Origin: Haliclystus octoradiatus
Taxonomy: Eukaryota; Cnidaria; Staurozoa; Stauromedusae; Haliclystidae
Length of the DNA stretch: 64,000 nt
Reading direction: 5' to 3'
Assembly: GCA_916610825.1 (NCBI GenBank)
Contig: OU744447.1
Location: 33,419,073-33,483,072, forward strand
The notes below the pieces were generated by a model. It was not told the origin of the DNA. It saw only the letters and a list, made by a program, of their open reading frames with translations, and ran no database searches. Both the position numbers and the translations under genes were made by a program. The first letter of the stretch is position 1, and every line of letters starts with the position of its first letter. Positions 55,501 through 64,000 of the stretch are shown here, piece by piece.

Positions 55501-58500
55501 CATTCCTTCTGACATTGATAAATTTCTAACTAAAGAATTCCCATCGTTTAATGAAAGGAATATCGGAGCTGGAATGAATATCGTATCCATTGATAATCAA
55601 AATGAGGCTAGATTTGGTGCAGATATTGGCAGGGTTCTTGTATTAATAACATCTGGACCAACCACAGAGACAACTAAAACGAAAATAACAGAAATGAAAA
55701 AGAAGTTAACAAGAAGAGGTGTCATTGTAATAGCAATTGGTTTACAAGGACGGGCAACAGACACTGATTTACAATTCTTAGCATCAGGAGGAAATTGGAT
55801 TTTAAAATCAACTTTATCAGGTTTCAAAGTATTGAAAAATCAAATTAAGGAAAAAATAGAGGAAGGTATGAATAATTATGTAAATATGACACATAATACA
55901 GATTAACATTTCTATTGTATCGCCAGCTACTATTATAGTTGTCTTGAATGACTTCAATAATCAATTTGTTTTCAAATGCCAATGCTTTACTCTTCCGATT
56001 AATATTAAGTATATATGGCTCCATGACAAAAGCGAGATTACAATTATCTACCAAAGAACATCTCACACTAAGACGTTTTCGCTTTGTGAATTATGCACAC
56101 CAAGACTGGAGACCTATATCCTCAGTATCTAATGTGCAACTATTGATTTTATATAGAAAATAGGCATTTAAAATAATTGTTGTTTTCTATAATTTCAGCC
56201 ATCATTGCAAGTCGCGGTAAGTACACCATGGAGGTTTGATTAATAAACGTATATGATCTGATCTATAAAGTCACTGAAACAATGAAGAGTTTTTCACGTG
56301 ACACCCTTAACGGTCTGGAAAACTCATTAAACTACGGACTTTGAACATCGGTACCCAGAACATACTTTTATGATGAAAAGAATCACAAAAACATTCAATT
56401 GAAAGCATTATTATGATGATTTATAACCAAATAGGAATGAAGCCATGGTTACCATAACTATTTTTGGTTGAAGCTTCATATTTAGAATTATATTTATAGA
56501 CTAATGTTGTTAATCATAATATTGTATTAATTATAATGTGTTAATATATATTTGCAGTTCTTCGAAAAACTATAGAGCCTAGTCAAGGTAAGTACTAATT
56601 AGCGCACCTATATACACTATGTATGCAGAGTTTATATCTTTGGTCATAGAGCTAGAAGTAGAATACGGTGCTCGCTTTTATGTATTCTAATACAACACTA
56701 TGGGTGAGTAATTTGAAAAAAAATTAAGAATCATTAACTGCCAAACGAATGACGTTGGCCTTTTGGTTTTTCAAAGCAGCGCAACGACTAAAGCTGGAAC
56801 TTTTAGGCTAAATGAACATTGATCGAGGAGAAAATTTATCCTTTCTTCTTGCGATCCATACGTTATTCTACTCATAGATCATACTTTGAGCTTGTAAACT
56901 TTAATCCGCATTGATTCTGCATCAGATTGAGTACCTATGCAACTCATATTTTCATACCTTATCTAGTTATAAAAAAATATAAAATGATGCTCGTTGCTAT
57001 GTAAACCCTGATACAGACACTCTGAGTGTGTAATTAGACATGAAAATGCCTTGAAGAATCACTAGCAGCCGAGCGAGTGATGTTGGTCTTTTGAATGTCT
57101 CATTATAGCACGAAAATTACTAATACAGCATTCGTTATACTAAATGATATTTGAGAGGAAATTTTATCCTTTCTTCTTAAATCCAGAAGTTGAATCTTAA
57201 ATTTTCTCTTTAGATTATACTATGAGCTGTAAACTCGCATTGATTCTGTATCAGCTGATACTAATCTCGCGTTTTTCGGTATTCTGGAGAGATTCTTTTG
57301 ACAGATCGAACAATAAATATCAAAGCATGTAGATGTTTTTAGTTTTGTTGACAATGTTTCGGGACATCAGACCCCATTCTCAAGCCTTAAATTTATTGAA
57401 TTGAGCACAGATTTATTTCAAGCTTTCTTGGCAATAATTATTCTGAAGCACAAGCATCAACGCTATCTTCGAACTTTAAAAAACTCAACATCTTACAACT
57501 CTGTATAAAGATCGAGAAGAATGCCTCATATATGAAATGCTATTCATTAGAAACATCTCACCGTCCCTGAATATTCATAAAGATTACATTAGATCAACAT
57601 TATCTTAGAAATATTAGAATGGGAAATTGACAAATTTAATTTATTGCTATCCATTCCATTATTTTTCTTCAATTTTAGTTTTTAGAATTAGTAGTTTTCA
57701 AGTAGTATTAATATACCATTATCTTTTCAATAAATTATGACTTGAGAACGGGGTCTGATGACCCCAAAACGTTGCCAATAAAATATAAACATCTATTCTT
57801 TGATGTTTGTTGCAAGACATTCTATATTCTCCATTTATAAAAGGTTATAGAGCTCCATTTTCTTTATTTCTTATATTCTAGAGTATGGTGAGAAAGCTGA
57901 TATTATGCTCTTGGTTGACTGTTCAGTTAAATTGAATACCTTTTCTTCAACATTTTTCAAGCAAAAGTTGATGGCCTTCATAATACAGGCAATTGGACAT
58001 TATCAAGTCGGGCGTTCAGCCACCATGTTTTCTATCGTATTTTTCGGTGACGAAGCGACAGTAAGTGAACATTTTTACATTCCATGAAATTTTTTAACCT
58101 GTGAGAAAGAGAAGCGCTGCTAGAGATGCACATCATAGACGTTACAATTCGGACATAATTTTACCATTCTGCGGTAGTCTCTTTCTAATCAACAGCATTT
58201 GAAAACATTGCAAACACATAAATAGTTTACAAGTCAATCACGTATACACTTCTTCATAGGTCGCTTTCACTGGGATAGTTGATTCATTGACTTTTTCCAA
58301 GATAGTGTTCCTGTCAAGGAGGCAACCAAATATCCCGCCGGATGAGATCTAAGGCACTATTACCATTATACTTATGCCACCTATAGGAACTGTATAGTTG
58401 AGATTTAATCGTTGAAAACGGTACTTTTTTGTAGGAAGAAATGTCATTTTATACACCCGATTATGTCGCAATTAAAAACGTGATTGATAACCTTGTCAAT

Positions 58501-61500
58501 CCAAATTTCCCTACGGCACTTGTCTCAGTTGGTCTGAAAAAGTCAATCGAAATATGGCAACGAACAAGAATACAAAATGATCGTAAAAGAATTCTTGTAT
58601 TAATAACTACAGGAGAAGCTACAAATATGGATTTAGTGATGGAACAAATAACAACAATATTTTCACTATCAGTTAAAATTGAATGCATTGGTATCGAAGG
58701 GGGCTCTGCACTTGGAAAGTATATAGAAGGTCAAGGTGGTTTCTTTCTACAATATACACGAATAACTTTGCTCATGGAAGCTGACAGTTTTGCACTCCGA
58801 CTATACCAAGGTAAATTTGTAAACATTAACAGATTTACAATAAAAAGCATATTATAGCAAAAACAGAGCCAAATTTTCAAAATTCTAAATTCTCTATGCA
58901 AACAAATTAGTAAAAAGTTACGTTAATTTAAGTACAGAGAAAATTGCCTAGTGTATATGTCCCTATTTTGATCAAAGAAGATGTGAATATAACCTTACTA
59001 GCAATCACAAGAACCAAGACAGATTGATCTGAGGTAATTGAGGCAGTTTATCAATTTCATTTGAAGAAAGTGTTCTATATTTTCCTCAATTTCAATTTTT
59101 AATCAGATGCCTGAACTACTCAAATTTCATTGCAACGATAAATCATTCTAATTTCCTTCCTCATTTATAATATTTCTGTTTGAAAAATGTTTTCAGAGTC
59201 CACGAATATGAACAGTGGCCTATATATGTCTATAGGGCAAAGAGGTGCAACAATAGAACCGACGAAGGGTTTGATCTTTCCTTTGACTACGTAGGAACCC
59301 CTTAATTGTTTATTACTCCTTTTTGCTTTTGAATTATAACTGAAGTCTGCTTTATTTATTTCTAGACATTATATCCACACCACGTAAGTATACCTTACAC
59401 TATTCAAAATTAATGAAGTAGGATTATTCTCTTTCTTGTTACGTGTGATATTCTCAAAGCAGTGCATTTTTGTGATATCCTTAGTTTTATTCTATACATC
59501 GATTGTCACAGGTTCTATACAAGATCTACAATGGGTTGATATTCATAAAAAACTGCATTTGGTCTAGTCAATTTTGTACGTTCACTCCATAATAGGAAAC
59601 TGGATTCAAATTACGAAAATGTTATCGAATTGCAAATTGTGCACCAATATACCTATTTTTACTGCCTTATTTTGCTTATATTATGCAAGAAATTCGATGA
59701 AATGTCTTTTTCTTCTGCATATAGCTACAGTGTGTCAATTTTAATTCCTATATAAAATTGTTCTGATTCTCTCCAACTGACAAATTCTACAATACCTATG
59801 ACTACAAAGGGAACCTCCCCGGATGTTTATTTGTTATTTTATTCGTAATTTTTTTTCTCGCAGTACCAACTACCCAACCAACAACAGTAGGACGTGAGTT
59901 TGAATTATAATATTTTTTACGTAATCATAAATATAATTCATATGTCATTCAAATAATTTATTGGGCGAGACAGGGAATGAAAGTATCAGAAGTTTCAAAC
60001 TTAGCACGAAAAAATGTACTTCAAAATCAACAATAACCTCGCTTTCAAATATGAGAATCAGCTCCATACATGGGATTGAGCTGCGTTAAGAGAAATATTC
60101 CACTAATTCATTTAATTATAATATAGATACTGCCTGATAATAAATAATTACCGTCTGAAAATCGCAATTAAACGCGTGAAACTGAGAATACGGGAAAAGG
60201 CTTTGCCTCATCTTTGTCTCTTATTATAATATATACCCAGCAAACACTGACGGTCAGGGGACGTCCCCAGTGAGTCTGGAAGGTTTCACAGCGGTCAGTC
60301 ACAATTATACAGCTATACAACGTCCCTCAACGTCGTGTCAGGGTCCCAAACACTTTTATAAAACTATTTTCATGTGTTTACGTCATAAGTGCCGACTAGG
60401 TCGCAAAATTACGGCTTGGCAACCTACGTATTCTTGATCGATTGGAGACGTATGTAGACAATATCACACCCAGTTTGAATTGCAGAAAAGAGGCGCCAGA
60501 AAGTTTCACAACCCATTTTTATAACGGCCGCTCTGGAGCTTCCTTGTTGATGAAGTTGGAATTTAAATAATCGTTCAATATCTCTCGTGATTTTTAAAGG
60601 TAAGATGCTCTTGAAAATTCAATACAGTTTAGCTATTGAAAATATATACTTGCTGATTGTTTATACTGAGGTAGTCTTATGTTTGCTTTATTGTAGATTA
60701 GATTTCAATTAATGTTTTCGACACAGTTTTTGAAAGCGAAATGTCTACTTCTTCGATGTGTCGCTGTCAAATAAATGAGACTGCCAGGTAAAATATTACA
60801 ACCTCATTGCTATAGTTCAGTATAAACTAACTAATGTTTATAATAATACTTTTAATGATCTTGAATTCAAGCTTATTTACCTGCAGCTGAATTGAAAAAC
60901 CGAATAGCAATGTTACCTTCGCCGCTCATTCCATCAAACTTATACCGAAGGTAAATCTATCAAAACGCTGCCTACTTATTCTTCAAAACATCATTTTTTA
61001 GTTGTCTATATTTCATGTATTATAATGATCATACTATACCAGTTACTGACCTATAATTTCTATATATTTATTTATCTACAGCGCTGAATTAATAAACAAA
61101 TTTCCTTCACCTTACATCGACATTTTCCCAGAGGTAAATATATCAAAGACGCTGTATTAATCCTTAATTTCTTACATGATGTTTGAGTTGTCTATATTTA
61201 TGCTTTAATATTAATAATAATATTCTTTATTATTTCTGTTAAAGATTTAATCTGAATCGCTAGTGATATGGCCAGCCAAGCCGAGAGGAACATATTTGGA
61301 AATATATTATTGGGTTTTATTGCAACAAAATGGCTGATGTATTCCTATAAGATCTACAACTACTTAGAACTTCGATGTTGGATTATTATTACAAAAGATG
61401 GTTATAAAATCTGGGATTTATATTATTAGCAGACATTGTTTACGGATTTGGTTATCACAACGAAAGTACCTGTGGATTTAGCTACTAATGGCGTATCGAA

Positions 61501-63456
61501 TATATTATTTGTATTGACAATTTGCGTGAAATTTATCAACATTCATTAAAGGAATTCCTTTAACTAACTTGAACAGTAGAAGATAAACACTTGTAAGAAA
61601 GATCTCATAACTATCATTTTAACTCAACTATGAACGTTTTATTTTATGTTTAATAAATTGAATGCGTTTGAAAACACAACACTTTGTAGTTTCCTTTCAT
61701 GTTAAATACTTTTAAACAGAATAGTGTGAACTGTGACCTTCATGCGTGGCATATATTGCCAAAGGCGAGGCAAATATCTCGCAAATCAACGTCAGAGTTT
61801 TGTCACCGGAGGGTCTCCATGAAGGTCTCCTAGACGATCTGGTAACGTCACCGGGGCGTAAAAAATTGTCTACTGGTACACTGTCGATAGACGTCCAAAG
61901 AGACGTCTCGGAGACTGTCCATCGACCTTCGTAGACGTCTCCTGACGTTGCAGGGACGTCTCCGTGTTTGCTGGGTATACATATATAATATGTATATTTA
62001 GTAATGAATTTATTGGAGATCAATAGTAATGGTTCTAGCTGGGCTAGTTGAATTTTTAAACAAAACAGTTGATTTGAAATTGGTTTAAATAGAAAATACA
62101 AATAGGAATTAATTTTTCATAATGACAGTTCTGTTTATTCAATCTACTATAATCGGTGTATTTATTTTGTTGTCACAGTTACGACTACTCCAGCAGTACC
62201 TGCTACTCCACAAGGAGGTTTGTTTAACATTTATTATATACTTAATTGTAATTGGACTTCTAGTCAGTAGCTACTACTGTCTTTATGAATAACAGTTATA
62301 TTACTGATGTGATGAAGTTGAAGAAAAAGTTCTACCATGAAAACGTTTTAGTATATGAAACATTATTATTTTGACATATTTGCAATGCATAGAGGAATAT
62401 AACTTGATAGAGCCGCTCTAAAGTGTCTTTACGTTACACAGTTTTGTTATTATAAAGATAAGTTCGAGAAAATTTGCTTGAAAAGGACAATCCCTTTACT
62501 CTTTGTGAAGTTCATAGAAGCCATCTAAACATGCCAATATCAGAGAGATTAAAAGTTTGAGGATGAATTATATGTGAACTTCTTAGATGTGGATGCTATA
62601 TAAATGTGGAAAAAATATCACTTCATATTGCTTATTGCGTTCAGGATGTTTAAAATTGTGTGCTACTTAAAAAGAGAGATTACTTCATGGAAAGCACGTC
62701 GATGGATATTATGATACAACACAACGAATGAATAATATGTGTACAAAGCGCTTCCGGTGAAGTTTCCTTTTTATACTATAACCAGCGAGATTGAAACTAT
62801 TAAAACGATGTCATTGATGAAAGTAAAGAATATTTATGCTTTTGCAATCATGAAAATTTGACAGTTTTGACTAGTTTAAATATTTCCGAAGATTTACAAA
62901 GGGTCTCTTTCATCGAAACCATGGAAAAAGCGTGACATTTTACGGCGTTTTCATGACATTTCCATGTCACCATTACATTTTAATATCGTGAATATGAATG
63001 TTTTGATGGTTTTCAAACTTTTTCAATTTTCAGGGCCTACAAAATGTGTGGTGTTTACTTTTTTACATTTTCATGGTGCTTCACAACACTTTCATGGCAT
63101 TATTATGATTTCCTTGAGTTTCAACAACACTCGTTCGTGTTAGGATATGTCACACTGGTGAATAAAATCCGTACGATGCGCTTCCAAGGAATTAATCTCT
63201 ATATATAACGCATGTGATTCCTACTGCTTCTGATATTTTTACAGTACATTTCATTTCAATTGCTAATATCTTAATATATTATTGATTAGGTTGTGATGTC
63301 GCCACCGATCTTGTCTTTCTTATCGATCAATCAAATACAATTGGAGTTAATAATTTTGAACTCATCAAAAAATTTCTAATCAATGTCGTCAGTAAATTTC
63401 CGATTCATCCAACGAAAACACGAGTTGCAATAATTATATTTGGAAGATACGTTAGG
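52466..63456 (+). CDS. Gene 4 (3' truncated): secreted triple-vWA protein
   Basis: Twelve exons are in view: 52466-52565, 53473-53526, 54285-54469, 55484-55865, 56199-56216, 56558-56587, 57882-58060, 58435-58810, 59366-59383, 59864-59893, 62179-62217, 63290-63456. They total 1578 nt, 526 codons, ending at a phase-0 donor inside vWA3. Exon lengths match gene 3 almost one for one. The second half of vWA3, the linker and the Cys tail should lie beyond the right edge. It is the nearest paralogue of gene 3. Confidence 0.82.
53473..53526 (+). CDS. Gene 4 short basic exon before vWA1
   Basis: This 54-nt phase 1-1 exon has acceptor ttgatag and donor gtaaga. It encodes GHEHVGTRRHAAPKPRDP, rich in His, Arg and Pro. 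It corresponds in position to the 66-nt gene 3 exon at 34369 but is unrelated in sequence. Confidence 0.6.
54285..55865 (+). CDS. Gene 4 vWA1 domain (exons 54285-54469 and 55484-55865)
   Basis: Beta1 reads KADIYVMMDCSSYLT, with Cys in the MIDAS and Tyr at the last position. It ends RYINLYPYGGSRGL. The second exon has ERNIGAGMNIV, VLVLITSGPTTETTKTKI and GVIVIAIGLQGR. Exon lengths (185 and 382 nt) equal those of gene 3. The SGPTT motif again replaces TDG. Confidence 0.86.
54470..55483. other. Gene 4 intron inside vWA1
   Basis: About 1 kb. Minus-strand frames at 54804-55067 and 55033-55227 overlap and look like a broken mobile-element ORF, but I cannot place it in a family. Confidence 0.35.
56199..56587 (+). 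CDS. Gene 4 mini-exons after vWA1 (56199-56216, 56558-56587)
   Basis: The 18-nt exon encodes AIIASRG and the 30-nt exon VLRKTIEPSQG. Both are phase 1-1, with the same lengths and positions as in gene 3. Confidence 0.8.
57311..57815. repeat. Inverted repeat flanking about 310 bp, with a GAACGGGGTCTGATGACCCC motif
   Basis: The left arm (about 57315-57418) and right arm (about 57725-57812) are inverted copies. Both hold a block in which ggggtctgatg is followed by cccgaaacg/ccaaaacg and gttg, then aaacatcta. The ctgatg-cccgaaacgttg arrangement recalls the tail motifs of Penelope-like elements, but I cannot confirm that. It lies 66 bp before the gene 4 vWA2 exon. Confidence 0.55.
57882..58810 (+). 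CDS. Gene 4 vWA2 domain (exons 57882-58060 and 58435-58810)
   Basis: It starts EYGEKADIMLLVDCSVKL (D-C-S-V-K, so the MIDAS is incomplete) and ends the first exon in FSIVFFGDEAT. The second exon begins EEMSFYTPDYVAIKNVI and has LVSVGLKKSIE, ILVLITTGEATNM and KIECIGIEGGSALG. The exon lengths of 179 and 376 nt equal those of gene 3. The intron between the halves is only 374 nt, against 2.5 kb in gene 3. Confidence 0.86.
59366..62217 (+). CDS. Gene 4 three mini-exons before vWA3
   Basis: The exons are 59366-59383 (DIISTP plus one split codon), 59864-59893 (VPTTQPTTVG) and 62179-62217 (VTTTPAVPATPQGG). All are phase 1-1. The last is separated from the second by a TIR element insertion. Confidence 0.75.
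60233..61978. mobile_element. 1.75-kb TIR DNA element (CCCAGCAAACAC ends)
   Basis: The left end tatacccagcaaacac (from 60233) and the right end gtgtttgctgggtata (to 61978) are inverted copies. Both ends carry further gacgtc-rich subterminal repeats (ggacgtcccc on the left, many gacgtctc on the right). The duplicated target may be TATA or TA. There is no long transposase frame. The interior has splice-like modules at 60741-60787, 60888-60950 and 61081-61134. The TIR/subterminal-repeat layout fits a non-autonomous cut-and-paste element. Confidence 0.75.
63290..63456 (+). CDS. Gene 4 vWA3 domain, first half
   Basis: It encodes GCDVATDLVFLIDQSNTIG then VNNFELIKKF and RVAIIIFGRYVR, with a phase-0 donor. 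At 167 nt it equals genes 2 and 3. The Cys and DQSNT MIDAS match gene 3 closely. The SDG half is outside the window. Confidence 0.87.
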
Positions 63457-64000
63457 GTGAGTGTACATTCCAATTCTTAGAAAATTATCAGGAAATATCC
63501 GAAATCTTCTATTGGCATCGAGATCGATGGAGCATTTAATCAACGTTGACTTCCATACTCCCATATTGTGACAGCATCTCGAGTAAATGGAATTTCATAC
63601 CTGTTAAGAATATGGTGTTGTCAAACATCATACTTCAATTTCGTCACTTTCACCGTGCAGGAATAGATATAACAGTATCCAGAATCGCTCATTCCACCCC
63701 AATGAGTCGATGCTAATAGACAAAATATCGACGATAGTAGATCAAAACAATGGAATGAAATACTGAAGAATGCCTCATACGAATTCTTAATTAAAGTTAT
63801 TTAACAGCATTAAGCATCGATACTGTCCCAGTAGCTATGGTACAGTATAGCAATCCTCTGGATGATCGAGTTGAATGCTCGACACGTTCTATTCCAAGGT
63901 ATCAAATCGATAAACTCGTATCAGTTTTTCAAATTTGTTTCCCTTCTCATATCATTCAAGATTTCATAGACTTCAAAAACCCTATGAAATTATTATCAAG
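63457..64000. other. Gene 4 intron at the right edge
   Basis: No exon is seen before the window ends. In genes 2 and 3 the second vWA3 exon follows 1.0-3.0 kb downstream. Confidence 0.5.

Noticed and set aside
61712..62101. 129-codon minus-strand frame
   Set aside because: It crosses the right terminus of the TIR element and is made largely of its GACGTC repeats.

Overview
This window looks like nuclear DNA from an intron-rich, AT-rich animal, probably an invertebrate. The evidence is canonical GT-AG introns, secreted multi-domain proteins built from von Willebrand factor type A (vWA) domains, AATAAA poly(A) signals, non-LTR retrotransposon remnants, tRNA-derived SINE-like repeats and many foldback or TIR elements. 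The phylum cannot be settled from the sequence.

All recognisable host genes lie on the + strand. They form a tandem array of four paralogues of one secreted, triple-vWA protein. Gene 1 (3' part only) runs from 241 to 9762. Gene 2 (complete, 14 exons, 924 aa) runs from 12295 to 30666. Gene 3 (complete, 16 exons, 844 aa) runs from 32691 to 50129. Gene 4 (5' part, 12 exons, 526 codons so far) runs from 52466 to the right edge. I assembled the exons by hand from splice sites, reading phase and paralogue alignment. The assembled coding lengths of genes 2 and 3 are exact multiples of three and end in a stop.

The shared architecture is: signal-peptide exon; short basic exon (genes 3 and 4); vWA1 in two exons; an 18-nt and a 30-nt mini-exon; vWA2 in two exons; three Pro-rich mini-exons of 15-39 nt; vWA3 in two exons; a long, fast-evolving Pro/Thr-rich linker; and a short C-terminal tail of cysteine pairs. 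Each vWA domain is split by a phase-0 intron at the equivalent place, and every other intron is phase 1. Only vWA3 keeps a recognisable metal-binding MIDAS (DxSxS/T plus T/S-D-G) and flanking cysteines. vWA1 and vWA2 carry a Cys inside the MIDAS loop (D-C-S) and have lost the TDG aspartate. The likely role, by inference, is an extracellular matrix, coat or adhesion component that is cross-linked through its Cys tail.

Introns and intergenic DNA hold LINE fragments (4.0-4.5, 9.9-10.05 and 17.8-18.2 kb), two tRNA-like SINE remnants (0.36-0.43 and 30.36-30.43 kb), TIR elements (8.5-9.4, 26.97-27.95 and 60.2-62.0 kb), several foldback MITEs, a 96-bp-arm palindrome fused to a roughly 360-bp (TAA)n array (26.05-26.6 kb), and a conserved non-coding block upstream of both gene 3 and gene 4.
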